NCBI GenBank assembly: GCA_035079385.1
Contig: JAVHKY010000030.1
Span: 8,037,001-8,101,000, forward strand
Length of the DNA: 64,000 nt
Direction of reading: 5' to 3'
Origin: Aspidiotus rigidus
Lineage: Eukaryota > Arthropoda > Insecta > Hemiptera > Diaspididae
The notes beneath the pieces were generated by a model that was not told where the DNA came from, ran no database searches, and worked only from the letters and a program-made list of their open reading frames with translations. Positions 1 through 18,400 of the stretch are shown piece by piece (within the stretch, counting starts at the first letter, position 1; every line of letters begins with the position of its first letter). Made by a program: the position numbers and the translations under genes.

Positions 1-33
1 TCCATCACTCGTAAAACATACATATATTTTCAG

Positions 34-5079
<5,046 letters not shown>

Positions 5080-7610
5080 TATTATCGTAACTTTACTTTT
5101 TATTCGTAATTACTTATTTTATATTTCATCTACAAACATTCTTCTACCGAAACGATTTTTCGAGTACCGGATTACAAAACGTTGGCGATACACATTTCAC
5201 TTTTGCTGATATTGAGTAGATAAGTTGGTGATACCATGGTTACTAATTTTGAAAGAATTAAAGTGCGTAGCAATACGCAACTTCAATATCGATTATTCTA
5301 TCGAACTGTATAAGTAATAAGTATTTTTCATGTGCAATTCATCTATTTATATTTCCTTTTTTCAATAGTTGTATCTTCGTACACGTCCAATTTCTTTACT
5401 CTTTGATTTTCATTTATCTAATTTTCCCATTCAAACATTCTTATTTAATGTTGGTGATGGACATTCTTATTGACAGCCTCCGATGTGATAAGTATATGAT
5501 CTGTCTAAAGTACCTTATTTTACTTGTTCAAAAAAAGTCAAAAGAAACGCCACACCCCGACATTACCAATAATCATTTCCTTCTTGGTTATCCATTTACA
5601 ATAACATTCCTAGCAGTTTTTTAAAAGTTCAGTATCCAAAACTGTCATTCCATATTATTATGAGTGTAGACCATTATCATAGCGTACATATTTCGCAGCG
5701 CACAATTTAATTAAGTTAGTGCCTTCAACGACTTTTTTCATTTTGTGAGATCGTAATTTAGTAAATAAAAGCACGATGTGATATAATAATTTTGAACGCG
5801 TTCTACATATTCGTCCTGATATCGCATTTTAGAGGAAATTTATTTTAAATTTTCGTAGCCGTGTCTTGCACGCTGTTCTTTTTTTTTTTCTCCCTTCCCC
5901 TCCTTATTGATTGTGTCGTACTTAACAGTGAATAGTGATTACATTCCATAAGACGGAAAGCATACATCAAGGAATCCTTTAGAATAAAATTCATTAATTT
6001 CAAAGTCTTTTATTATTATTTATCGTATTTATGACGATTATCATTATTATTAATGTTTATGTAACTTCGTTTTATCATTACTATTCTCATTTTTATAAGT
6101 GTTGAAAAAAAAAATCGTTTCGCGAGGTTACAGTTGTGTAGTCGTGAATATGAGCTTAAACAAGTATTAAAGTTACCGTTACTTCATTTCGTATGATTAT
6201 CTATAGGATGAATCCTATAATTATTTTTTATTGCACTTTTCTCTTGCATTGTATTCCACTTCATTAAACTTGTATTCTATTTGTAAAGTTATTGTGTTTT
6301 GATCTTAAAATCATTCGAAACAAAGCGACGAATCTTAGGTGCTGTGGTCTATTGGTTCACGTCGAAGAAATAACTGTTGGTGATTATTTGTTTGAAGTCG
6401 CTGGCTATAGAAATTTAGTTCAAATACTCCGGAATATAATCAAAAGTTTTACGAAGTGAAAAATAAAATCGTAGGTTCTGGCCGACACTTCTCACTCAGT
6501 TGCAGTTCTTTCTGGTAGCTAATTTCTGTAGTGTGTGCCTTACAAAAAAAATCAGAAATTGGGCGACTAAATACCTACCCTCCTTGTAATCACAGAAAAC
6601 TCAGAAAGTTACCTGATTCCGGAACACAATTTCTTTGCGTTCTCTAATAACAGGATTTCTGTATTTTTCCCAAACATGTCTTGTATGGTCCAATTAATTT
6701 ACAAGGCATTTTTATGAGGAAAAGATGTCTAAATCAAGTTCCTATATCGAGTCCCTGGTCGCAACCTTACAATACAAGAGAGGTAACAGATTATTATCAT
6801 CTCAAAAGTCGAAAGATTTCTATACCCTGATGCAGTGCATACCTGAACCTCAGTGATGAATCAGAAAAGAAGGGATTTTCAAAAAACTTCCATTCGTGGT
6901 CAAAATTATTTTAGAAATGTACTGAATAATATTGTTTTCGGAAGTCTTGACCACAGCATACATTGACTATTCAGCCATATAAATATACGTATAATATCAT
7001 TCCCTGCTACAAAAATTCCATACAATCACTAGGGATTACAGCAGGGATGACCTCTGCGTGTGACACAGGTAGCGCTTTCTACCGCTTCATTTTGGACTTT
7101 GGTGATTGGTGCAGCCTTTCGCGAGTGACGTCACGGTGAACAGGCAACCCACTTGTTAAAAATTACTATGCTTCTTGAATGAAAAACATGAAAATCGAAA
7201 CGTCGATGGGAAAACCTTGATGTTGATGGAAAAGTGGGAAACAATATTGATAACAATTAAATTTTTCTCATGGAAAAGATGAATGTTATAATTTGATTAT
7301 TGTTCATCAATATTTTCCACTTTCCGATGTAACAGTGCTGGGTTTTTTCTACTTGGTCACTCTTCAACGGATTCTTCTCAACGAGTGACAGTAAAAATGT
7401 ATTCGCTCAAGACTTGTAAAATAATAAGAGCGTTATCATGAAAATGTAAGAAATCGGGTTACTCGATTATGACTTGCTATCGTAGGCGAGCCTTTCACGG
7501 AGAAGCACCTGTAATTGGATAAGTAAGAAGTTGATAATGATTTTTGAAAATTGAGAATACCCAAAGAATCGACGCTAACAATTTTCCCATCCTTTTAGGA
7601 TCATTTCGTC
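5080..7610. other. Nedd4 3' UTR and intergenic region; synaptojanin leader
   Basis: No coding gene is recognised here. The first ~700 bases are AT-rich and include the likely Nedd4 3' UTR with AATAAA at 5764-5769. The last part carries a clear splice acceptor (CCTTTTAG, AG at 7597-7598) 12 bases before the synaptojanin ATG, so that gene probably has at least one upstream non-coding exon in this gap. I cannot place its donor. The short open frames here have no family resemblance. Confidence 0.6.
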
Positions 7611-10600
7611 ATGACGTCGTTTGGTAAGGTATTCCGTATTTTGGAGAAAAACAGTGCTCCTCATCCTTACAGTATTATTTTAGAGCACAGACAGCAAGAA
7701 AATGCCCTGCTCTTTGAGTCGAATGTGATTGCCGTTCTCTCGTCTCAAGAACTAGACGCGGTGAAGCGTCAATATTCTAAAATTCAAGACGCTTACGGTT
7801 GCCTCGGTATCTTGCAGTTCAGTTTGGGTGAATGCTATGTTTTGTTTCTAGTCACAGTCACCGGTTGTGTATCGGTTGGCAAAGTCAACGACAACGAAAT
7901 ATTCAAAATTACGCAAACATCGTTCATCTCTCTCCGCAATCATCCACAAGATGAAGAGCTGATTTCGGATATAAAAAAACTACTAAATTCAGGTACTTTC
8001 TATTTTTCTAGAAATGTAAGTGGCCATGGCACGTTCGATTTAACTTTGTGTGCTCAGCGTCAACGTCGAGGAGCAGCGACGGATAATCGTTTCTTTTGGA
8101 ACCGCATGTTACATATCTTTTTTATTCGTTTTGAAATTGATACCCCGACATGGTTGATGAAGATTATGTGCGGTAGTGTTGAAATACGCACAGTCTACAT
8201 CCGAAACAAACAGGCTCGTGCCGTTATAATTTCTCGATTAAGTTGCGAAAGAGCTGGAACGCGATTCAACGTTCGAGGTTGTAATGATGACGGGCACGTG
8301 GCCAATTTCGTTGAAACCGAACAAGTAATTTTTCTTGATGACAAGGTTACCTCCTATGTACAAACTAGGGGTTCAGTCCCATTATTTTGGGAACAACCTG
8401 GTGTTCAAGTCGGTTCACATAAAGTCAAATTGTCACGAAGTTTAGAGGCGTCAACTTCTGCGTATGAAAAACATTTTAACTTATTGAAGAAACGGTATGG
8501 TAAACCGGCGATTGTTAATTTATTGAGTTCGAGTTTGGTGGGTAGTCGAGAAAGTGAAGCTACTCTAAGTCAAATGTTTCAAAATCATCATCAAAACTCG
8601 TGCCATGCAGACATTCCGCACATCGTGTTCGATTATCATCTTGAGTGTCGTGGTGGTAATATAAAAAATTTGTCGAAGTTGAAAGAACTGGTTGAATCCT
8701 ATTTAAACACTTTTGGTGTATTCTATGCTATCGGCGATCAAATTTTATCCGAACAGAGAGGTGTTTTCCGGGTAAACTGTTTGGATTGCTTGGATCGTAC
8801 GAACTGCGTTCAAACCTATTTCGGACTGGAAGTTTTGCAAAAACAATTGGAATTATTGTGTGCTGCAGAAAATCAACAGCAAATGTTATCCAAATTTGAA
8901 GAAGTGTTCCGACAAGTTTGGATCAACAATGGAAACGAGATTAGTAAAATGTACGCTGGTACCGGGGCTATTCAAGGAGGCTCGAAATTGATGGACGGTG
9001 CACGATCGGCAGCGCGTACCATTCAAAATAATCTTTTGGATAGTAGTAAACAAGAAGCCATCGATATTTTCTTGCTTGGTAATACCTTAAATAGTGACCT
9101 AGCTGATCGTGCGCGAATGTTATTGCCTTCGGAGACGTTACACGCGAGTACAGAAATTCTACGTGAAATGTGCACGAGTTTTAAGGAATATACATCAACG
9201 GAGAAGATTCGCGTAGCTGTTGGTACTTACAATGTAAACGGTGGAAAACATTTTCGTAGTGTTGCCTACAAAGATGTATCTCTGTCTGATTGGTTGCTTG
9301 ATACAGTACTTCAAGTGCAACAAAAATCTCTAATTGATACATGCGTAAGAGATGATGAAGACATTCCGGTCGATATTTTTGCTATAGGCTTTCAAGAAAT
9401 TGTTGATCTCAACGCGAGTAACATAATGGCAGCTAATTCGGAAAATGCCAATTTGTGGGCTGAAGAATTAGCGAAAGTGCTTTCTAGAGATTATCCCTAT
9501 ACTTTGTTAACTTATGTTCAATTAGTCGGTGTCTGCTTGTATGTTTATATACGTACTGATATGGTAAACTATGTCAAAGACTTGGCAATAGATTCTGTAA
9601 AAACTGGCCTAGGAGGCGCGACGGGTAACAAAGGTGCTGTAGCAATTCGTTTTGTATTACATGCAACGTCACTGTGTTTTGTTGGTTCGCATTTCGCGGC
9701 TGGTCAGTCTCAGGTGAACGAAAGGAACGCCGACTTTGCGGAGATTACAAAAAAGATAGCGTTCCCTATGGGCAGAACTCTATCGACACACGACTACGTT
9801 TTTTGGTGTGGTGACTTCAATTATCGTATTGATATGGACAAAGAAACGTTGAAAGAGCTCATAAAAAATAATTTGTTAGAAGAAGTATTGCCTCACGATC
9901 AGCTTACCGTTCAAAAGAAGGAAAAGAAAGTCTTTGACGAGTACAATGAGGGTGATATTACGTTTCCTCCTACATATAAATACGATCTATTTTCAGACGA
10001 CTATGATACTAGTGAGAAGTGCCGTGCACCGGCTTGGACCGACAGAGTCTTGTGGAAACGTCGTAAACTTTATCCAGAAGAGGATCAGTTGGATGATTGG
10101 AATCCGGGAAAAATGATCCACTACGGACGAGCTGAGCTAAAACAGAGTGATCACCGTCCTGTCATTGCTGTCTTGGAAGTGGACGTATACAAATTGGATG
10201 AAAAGAAGAGATCTAGAGTTTTTGAAGAAGTTTTAATGAATGTTGGACCTTTGGATGGAACAATAATTGTGACGACAACATCTGAAGACGAAGACATTGC
10301 CACTATTGTTAACGACGCTTTCATGAATGACCTATTAAATGCTTTGGCTAACTACGGAGACGTTTTATTAGTTCGTTTTATCGAGAACAAAATGTGGGTC
10401 ACTTTTAAAGACGGCCAAAGTGCACTGAAAGCAACCGCTCATCCCCAGCTGATTGTCAACTCGTATCAGTTGAATGTATGCTTGAAATCACCAAATTGGA
10501 TGCAACAAACGTGGAAAGAAATAAACATTTGTAACGATAACACAATACCATTGTGCGAATGTGATGATGAACAAACTGGTAACAGTGGTTCCTCGTCTTG

Positions 10601-10910
10601 TGAGACAAAGAAAACGTCTGAAACAAATAAACCTGTTCCTACGCGACCACCGATGCCTGTATTGAAACCGAAAGCTGGTGTTTTTAGTATACCAGCGAAT
10701 CTTCACCAACCGTTGCAACCATCAATAGCCAGCTTAGAAGGGTGCAAGATTACCGATACTAAACCACCAACAATGCAAGCACCAGTCTTGGGCGACAATT
10801 TACCGCCCCCAATTCCTCAACGTAACACTCCGCTCTCTGCTGGTAAATCTCCAGGTGACGCGCCACCACCCATTCCTGCCAGAGCTGCTCCTCCTATCCC
10901 ACCTAGATAA
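7611..10910 (+). CDS. Synj: Synaptojanin, single-exon coding region
   Basis: This phosphoinositide phosphatase sheds PI(4,5)P2 from endocytic membranes and uncoats clathrin vesicles. It is one open frame of 1,099 codons. The N-terminal SAC domain (about residues 1-520) carries the CX5R(T) signature NCLDCLDRTN with Cys near residue 390. The 5-phosphatase domain (about 530-865) shows the VGTYNVNGGK start, GFQEIVDLN, the ATGNKGAVAIR block, CGDFNYRID near 734, PAWTDRVLW and SDHRPV near 846, so the catalytic residues look intact. An RNA-recognition-like segment follows, then a proline-rich tail from about residue 1025 ending in PPIPPR, where SH3 partners bind. The length is near that expected for an insect synaptojanin. 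It is odd that no intron interrupts the 3.3 kb coding region while neighbouring genes are cut into 5-20 exons. A 5' UTR acceptor at 7597-7598 and a possible poly-A signal at 11465-11470 flank it. Confidence 0.96.
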   Translation: MTSFGKVFRILEKNSAPHPYSIILEHRQQENALLFESNVIAVLSSQELDAVKRQYSKIQDAYGCLGILQFSLGECYVLFLVTVTGCVSVGKVNDNEIFKITQTSFISLRNHPQDEELISDIKKLLNSGTFYFSRNVSGHGTFDLTLCAQRQRRGAATDNRFFWNRMLHIFFIRFEIDTPTWLMKIMCGSVEIRTVYIRNKQARAVIISRLSCERAGTRFNVRGCNDDGHVANFVETEQVIFLDDKVTSYVQTRGSVPLFWEQPGVQVGSHKVKLSRSLEASTSAYEKHFNLLKKRYGKPAIVNLLSSSLVGSRESEATLSQMFQNHHQNSCHADIPHIVFDYHLECRGGNIKNLSKLKELVESYLNTFGVFYAIGDQILSEQRGVFRVNCLDCLDRTNCVQTYFGLEVLQKQLELLCAAENQQQMLSKFEEVFRQVWINNGNEISKMYAGTGAIQGGSKLMDGARSAARTIQNNLLDSSKQEAIDIFLLGNTLNSDLADRARMLLPSETLHASTEILREMCTSFKEYTSTEKIRVAVGTYNVNGGKHFRSVAYKDVSLSDWLLDTVLQVQQKSLIDTCVRDDEDIPVDIFAIGFQEIVDLNASNIMAANSENANLWAEELAKVLSRDYPYTLLTYVQLVGVCLYVYIRTDMVNYVKDLAIDSVKTGLGGATGNKGAVAIRFVLHATSLCFVGSHFAAGQSQVNERNADFAEITKKIAFPMGRTLSTHDYVFWCGDFNYRIDMDKETLKELIKNNLLEEVLPHDQLTVQKKEKKVFDEYNEGDITFPPTYKYDLFSDDYDTSEKCRAPAWTDRVLWKRRKLYPEEDQLDDWNPGKMIHYGRAELKQSDHRPVIAVLEVDVYKLDEKKRSRVFEEVLMNVGPLDGTIIVTTTSEDEDIATIVNDAFMNDLLNALANYGDVLLVRFIENKMWVTFKDGQSALKATAHPQLIVNSYQLNVCLKSPNWMQQTWKEINICNDNTIPLCECDDEQTGNSGSSSCETKKTSETNKPVPTRPPMPVLKPKAGVFSIPANLHQPLQPSIASLEGCKITDTKPPTMQAPVLGDNLPPPIPQRNTPLSAGKSPGDAPPPIPARAAPPIPPR

Positions 10911-12458
10911 AACTAAGTCTAGTTTGTAGACTGTAATTACATCTTAATGTTCGACAAAGCGTATATGTTCTCAAATCCATCTTAATGTAGTGAGCGTACT
11001 TAAGGGTCTGTTATTTTATTTTTATTTTTACTCGTAAGAAACTTTGAATTAGGGATCTTCGGTATACATAAGGATGAAAGAGCTGAGCAGCAGCGGTGTA
11101 TGGGTGCACGTACGCTGTGTCTAGTCAAGATTCGACTTAATATGTCCCATTCAATATACTCGAATACTGTTATGTTTAATTCCTTTAATGTATGAATCAT
11201 TTCCATAATCTTCTTCATTACCATTACTTAGTATTTATCGTTTATTTCTGTTAATTATCATCATTACCGTTTTATTATTACCAAAATTATTATTTCAAAA
11301 ATATTTTTTCTTGTTATTATTGTTGTTGATGTTATGTTTGAAGCTTTCCTTGTATAAATGTTCTATCCTTGTATTATCGCAATCACGGACGTAGGATTGT
11401 TTATCTGGTCGTTATGCTTTTAATATTACAGTATTCATGAAATAAGAAGGTAATGGAATACATGAATAAAGTTTTTTTAATATTTCAGCACAAGAAACGT
11501 AAAGTGACTAGTCAATGTGAAGACTATGAATTATTTACAATTAAATGGTATCAACGCTTGTATCAATCCATTTTCCTTGTAGGTGTTGCGATCATATTGT
11601 AATAAATATTTTGAAACCTACCTATTTACTATTGGTGATTCGTAAGTATTCTGTGGAATCTTTAATTAGCCTATATTCATATATTCTCGCGCAAATTTCT
11701 GATTGAAGATGCAAATCACTCGTAATGATGATCGTCATTTAACCTCAATGTCTGATGATCCCATTCCCTCCCTCAGCTATGTAAGTTTTTTCATCGCATA
11801 ATGGGCTCGCAGGGGTTAAATAAGCCCAGTTTTTAAAGACACGATCTTTTGGTGTTCAAAGGTCTATCTTTTGATACAAATCTTTATAGCCTAAATAACA
11901 CATCTGCCTTCCGCTACACTCTACCTGCGAGAATCATTTCCCAAGAATTCTCGAAATTTAGCTTTTCAAGAGGTGTGACTGACGCCTTTGAATTTTTTCT
12001 TTACTCAAAAATAAATTTTGTCCCGCGCTGCTCTTTGTATGGTGTTCAGTTATTGCTTCCGTACAAGAGGCAGACACTAGACTATACTTCGATCTTTGTC
12101 CACGTAGACTCAATTTTTCAGTTTATGTGTATGCATCAACTGTTCTTTGCGTTCGACCGCCATCACTTACCCCAATTCCTTTAGTTTGCCATCTATTAGA
12201 CGAGAATGTCAATGGTGATGTTGATTTTTGGGCCAATTACCGTTAGTACTACTTGACTGTATACTTTCCCCTATCTCACTCATCACAGCGAATGAAAGGA
12301 TTTGAATAACTATATAATGACAAATTTGAATTACATAAAATAAACACCAAAAACCTTACAACATTGAAATAACATAAATGTATACCTATGATAAATGGAA
12401 TCACATTTAAAGCTGATGAGATATCAAGGGTAGAATTTCAGTACAAAATCGATATGAA
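10911..12458. other. Convergent intergenic region, Synj and TRAPPC8 3' UTRs
   Basis: Synaptojanin (+) and TRAPPC8 (-) end tail to tail here. AATAAA at 11465-11470 suits the synaptojanin transcript. The stretch 11760-12300 holds only short open frames without recognisable motifs. I see no structural RNA or clear transposon ends. Confidence 0.5.
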
Positions 12459-15400
12459 TCATAAAATACTATTAGTAATAGAAAGTAACGAATGAGGAAC
12501 GGAAGATTGAGGTACGAACACATCATTCGAATTCTTCTTTCGAGCCGATACATTGATCTGCGTGCCTAAGTCATAGGTACCGGTGCTACCAATACAAAGC
12601 GTGAGTGGTACTTGAAGGCAGGAGTGTGAAGATATGAAAAATGTGTGTAGAACTAATCCGAGCCACAGAAACATGGAAGATTCGTTTATCTTACTTAAAC
12701 TGGTAATAAAACAAGCAATGAGGAAGAACATGATACTATCTACAAATTCAGAATCAATCTTGAGAAGTGATGAAAAATAGAAACACTTACTTATTATGAG
12801 CGCGATAAGTACCATCTAACTTTATTTCTATTGAATCATCACAACAGTTGTGAACGAATAACTCGATTGGTATGCAACATATTCTATAAGAAAAAATATC
12901 AGCAATATATTACCCTTATCTGATATCATATACATTCAAAATATTTCAACAAAACTGAATAAGAGTACAGCCTCCACTTCATTTGTGGATTCCCAGATCA
13001 TCTTAGAACAGTAGTCAGAATTTTTATTCGACATTTAAAATTTTGCATTTATGCGCATAACTAATCTCACTTACCGACTAGAAGAAAAAGAATGAGAAAT
13101 GTTTGGAGCGTGTTTCATTTTTACAGAAACTAATTCGTGCATAGCAAACGTTCGATTATAGTACAAGGAAAGACTGGAAATGGACGGAGTAAGTTCAATT
13201 TGAGAGCGAATATCAACGTTGCTAACGTACTTCTGCCCGAGGTTGAATACAGGTACATGATGTTGTCCTCGGACACTGACGGATTCACCATTTGTAATCA
13301 CAACAGCCTGAAAAAGAATTTTACAAATGTACGCCCATTGTACCCGCTTGTAGAACAATAACTCGATAATCTTACCTTCCAATACAAAATTAACATTGAA
13401 TTAATGGTAATTGCTGCTCTAGAGATCGTAAGATCATCACTTTTCGATAACACTTCGAGTTCATTTTTGGATAACTTCTCTACAACGTTACTCACAAAAT
13501 TATCAAAAGGGTTGGAATTCGCATCAGTTGTTTCGAACGGAGTACATAGAAATAAATCTGATCTAAGCTTATTGGTTTCTCTATTCGCACGTAATACAAT
13601 GAATGCAGTTTGTTCTCGGTCCAAATCAATCTTATTTGCACCTACACATAAGAAAAAATATCTACCTACGTAAACTTGTCCATAGAAACAGATCGGAATA
13701 CCAAAATTCGATTCATAGTAATAATAATCGTTAAACGATAACAAAGAGAAAATTTTACCGTTTTCGCGCGAAGAAATAATGTTTTTTAATTTCCAAGTCG
13801 AACTCAACAGGGAAATCTTTTCAAGTCTTATGGTTGTTTTATGCGAATCGTACTCCTGTTAAAAGGAACACATTAGTACTCTAAAATCAAATTTGTACAT
13901 CTTTTCTAAAAGTTTATAATAAACTGACCTGATTTTTATTTTCTACCAGGACGCGGAAGTTCACGCTTTCAGTATCACCTTTGCTAGGGACTACAAGACT
14001 TCGAGTAGCAGTCACAGAGCAAAGAAGTGATTCATGGATTAATACGTGCATCGTGTGATAAATTAAACGATATTTTGCGTTACGTTGTTGACTAGATTTC
14101 TCGCTATCATAATAAAAGAGTAAATCGATGGAAATACGTCCACTTGTATCACCAGCACGAATAAAAATGGTAATTTTCTGTGAACCGCCTGGTTCTATGA
14201 TACCACATGGAAGAGCGAACACATCGTTTTCACTTTTACACGTTGGCAATGCGAACATACTGTTTTCTGACGATACGAAAAATACTTTGTAAACAGGTAG
14301 TTTACCGACATTCTCAAGCAATATAGTGGTCTCCTTGACTTCACCGCACAGCATTTCTGTCGGTAAATTTTTAAAATACACCTGTGAATCAATTTGAAAT
14401 AAAGTTGTATCACATTTTCGAGTACGGAAAAGCATTTCAAAATAAGTCAATGACGCAAGACTTACTTTTAAACGTGGAGAATCCTCAACAGCGACTAATT
14501 GTAATCTGTAATCAGGAGCGTAATCGGAAGTTTCTTTTTTGTCTTTTGAGGAAATTATTTTCATTCCTTGCGGCTTCAAGGTTACATAGCCGGTAATACT
14601 AACACCTTCCGCCCTCTCAGTAGTGGGAGCAAGGTGAACAGAGTACACGATACCAGTTATATGCAATTCTCCCGCTACTATGGGGGTCAGATGTAATGAA
14701 ATCTACGAGGGAAATGTAGGACGGGTGAATAAATATGAATTGTATTACGGAAATGAGTAGAAAAAAAAGATATAAACTCACATTATGTCTTGAATCTGGG
14801 TCTAAAGATAAGGAATCAAGTTCCTCAGTTTCAACTAATGTATCTTTATTGATCTCAGCATCATTACTTTCCAAAGAATGGATCCATAACAATTTGATGT
14901 TTTTCAAGGTAAACGGTATGTTTAATATATTCACTAGATCCACACTCATTCTAATTTTTTCTATCAATAAAAACAGAATTTATTAAACAAAAATCTAAAA
15001 TTTTGTTTACAAATACACATAAATACTATACCTCCCACAACGCATACTGGTTTTGTTGAATTTTTCGTTCGATTAGAGAAAGTATTGGTCGTTGGTTTGA
15101 AGAGAAGCGGTAATATACCGTTATTAAGGCAAGCGATAATTTGTTCCTCTAGTTTGCACCATCTGAAACGAAGTGATTTAAAAATACGCCATTTTAGTCA
15201 ATAATGGAGGGCAGTATTGACACTAACGTTGTTACTCTACCTTCTATTAGTCAATTCATCTTCGGATATCATCTTGTTTGCTAGCACATAACCCTCTTTA
15301 TCACCAATTTTTTCGCAAGTGTTCAAGGATACTTTTATCGTAGAATGATCAATACGAGGTATTTGTAAAAATGTTAGAGAAACGTTGTTCGTTTTTTGGT

Positions 15401-18400
15401 GCTCCTGCGCAGAAAAATTATAGATAATTTCAATGAATATTGGACAGTTCAACAACGGAAACGATGATACACATACCGTGAGAGACACAAAATATTCTTT
15501 CAAAAAATTGGCTTGTTGAGCAGGTGACTGAGCGCTAGGTTTCTCGAAGAGTTTGGCGAACTCGGTAATGGTAGTTTCTTTCTGGTTTAGAGCTGATGCT
15601 AGTTTACCAATCGTAAAATGTATGTGATCTTCGGCAAGACACCAGTTTTTATCTTGATACACCTGAAATTGAAATAAAAAAAGGACAATATCAGTCAAGA
15701 AATGACGCGGACATTCGTATAAGGTTTCTTTATTTAAAGAGGCGTACAAAATAAAATACCTCGGACCAATGCCTAATACAAAATGAAACTCGTGAGGTAA
15801 AATTGCTCTCACGGATATAGCTTTAACATTGCAACAGTTAATCTTGAATTATTCGATGAGTTCGGTGAAAAAAATTAATTAATAAATAAAATAAGATACA
15901 CACTTGAAAAGCTTGGCGATAACAACGTAGTGAATGCCTCTTTTGACCAGCTTTCGAGAATCGATGTCCAGCTAGTACGAGGTGAAACGCATATTTTCGA
16001 GGCATAAAGAGTTTGCGAGACTTGACGAAACAATACGATGCTTCCTCAAGCAACAACGCGCTTCTTAAATCTGAATCTTCGCACGTCATTAACAGAAGTC
16101 TTCCTGCTGCTTCTCCGTATAAATTAAGATTTTTTAAACATTCTGTGGAGCATAACGTCAATCGGGTGGCAAACTGTGGCATCCTTCAAATAATATAGTT
16201 CGAAGATATTATAAAATAAACACTCCTTTTTTTATTGATACATGGTATATTTTTCGAACCGACCTGCAAACATTCAAATAACTCAGAACACTCTCGTCTG
16301 TGTATTCTTGAGCTTTTTTGATATCCTGACCAATGAGAAAAGCAGATAATGCAAGCATTTCCAGAGCACCAGCGAAGTGTAACCACGCACCATCATTTCT
16401 AAAGTCACTTCTAATCGAATGATACGCATTGAACGCGGCGTTATAAGCACCAAACATGAAACACAAATCTGCTAGCCGCCTCATTTGTAACTCGGGAGAA
16501 TCAGGATGATAACTGCAATTGGACACCCAAACATCGTGTTTTTAAAGAATCTAAACAATTTGGTAAGGTATAAGAACGAGTTGCGACTACTGACTAATGA
16601 GCATTTGGAACCGTTACAGTGGAGCTAGGTTTGGAGCCCAGCCATCGTTTCGTAGCACTGAAGAATGATTTTTTCTTATTCAACACCTACAATAAATGAA
16701 GGAATATTAGCAACTTGCCCGAGATGAACCAATCATATGATATCATTTTACTTCCTACCACTTCATTCAAATACTGCATTTGAGTTTCAACGAACGGGAT
16801 CAAAGAAGAAACAATGAAACAAGACACGAGATTTTTAATATTCGAGATATCATTATCAGTCAAATGAGTCCCGCGAGTAACTAGGTCTACATCATTGGCA
16901 TAATTTGAATGTTCTTCCTAGTTAAAAAACAGAACTCGTCAACAAAAGACTAAGATACACCGAGTAAATAGGAAAAGTTCTTGGTACTACTATAGAGGCT
17001 TGAAAACAATAGTCGTCTATCAGTATACTAAATTGACTTTTGTACCAAAGTCACAGTCCTTAGGATTTTTAGATACCTTATTACGATGGATTGCTTTTGA
17101 TGAAATCCATAAATTTTCAGCGGGTGAAGAACTAATTTAAGAAAGAAGTACACCAGAAATGAAATAGTCAAGAAAGAATCAAGGATTTCTTTGGATTGAA
17201 TGAGATAACGTCCTCCCTTGCACGATTTTTCAAACCTTATGGAAAACTATCTGCCCTGTATTTTGAAACCTCTAACAAAGATCAACCTTGATTATTGATT
17301 GATTGGCGTAATCTCGATTTTAATTACTTTAGACGAGCTGTTAAACATCCGTTGCGATTCGAGTTCTGGACTGAGAGGGTGCAGTAATACATCAGAAGTG
17401 ATAAGAAATTCAGACGTTTCTTTTGTCCGAGTCGCAGCACCATCACCCGTGAACACCTCCTAAAAAAAACAAATGTACGTTTAATTTTTGACGCGATTTT
17501 TAGTACCCCGGGAGCTCAACCTTGACTATATCACAATATTTTTAGACACTCACTTCGTCAGAATTTTCTTCTTCTCGGATATTTTTCCAATAATTCTGTA
17601 GTGTCACATCCGTGACTTTTTCAACAGAAGAATTTATTCGCAACAAGTGACAACAACTGGCGTTATATGTTAGTTTCATCTCTTCGAACACTTTTTCTGC
17701 CCTGTATTGTATAAATCGAAATGTCGAAATCATGAATATTATCTGCAGAAAAGACTGAGAGCTCATATAAGTCATCAAATACCCCGAATCAAAAACTAAC
17801 TTTTGTTCATCACCCATTGACACATCGTGGAGAAGTACGTAATAACGCAGGACAGAGGAACTAAACCACTTCGGCATCGTCTTTGGTGGCGCCAAACTAA
17901 ACAGATGGTGAAGTTTATGGATCATATTCGATAAACTCTCCAGAGGATTATCGTCTTTGGAAGTGATAACGAGCATACCTACCAAACATTCCAACTTTTT
18001 CGAATTTCAATTTAAAAAAAACTATTAGGAATTTTTCAAATAAATATCACATACATGCGATGTAATGTTTTGTAAATTCATGATCCGACGGAAACTGAAC
18101 TTTAAAAAATGTGTCTCTCCATTTCTCGAACCAAGGAACTGCAGTAGGTACTTCAACGGATATACTTCCTGTACATTCAAAAATTGAAATTTGAAAACAT
18201 CTTGGAACGGCACGCGAAAAATACCGAAGTCATTAGTCCTAAAACTTACCAGATTTTAAAGTCATCATTTCGATTTTGTCAAAATCACAGGTAACTGATT
18301 CATTCAATAATTTTCTAGCAATAGCAGGTTCTGCGGGCTTCTGGTTTACATCCGATAATACAATCCGCTGGTTACGTACCATAATGATACTTCCAGTCGG

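Noticed and set aside
13137..13673. Plus-strand frames of 74 and 89 codons
   Set aside because: They lie antisense to TRAPPC8 exons 17-18 and have no family motifs.
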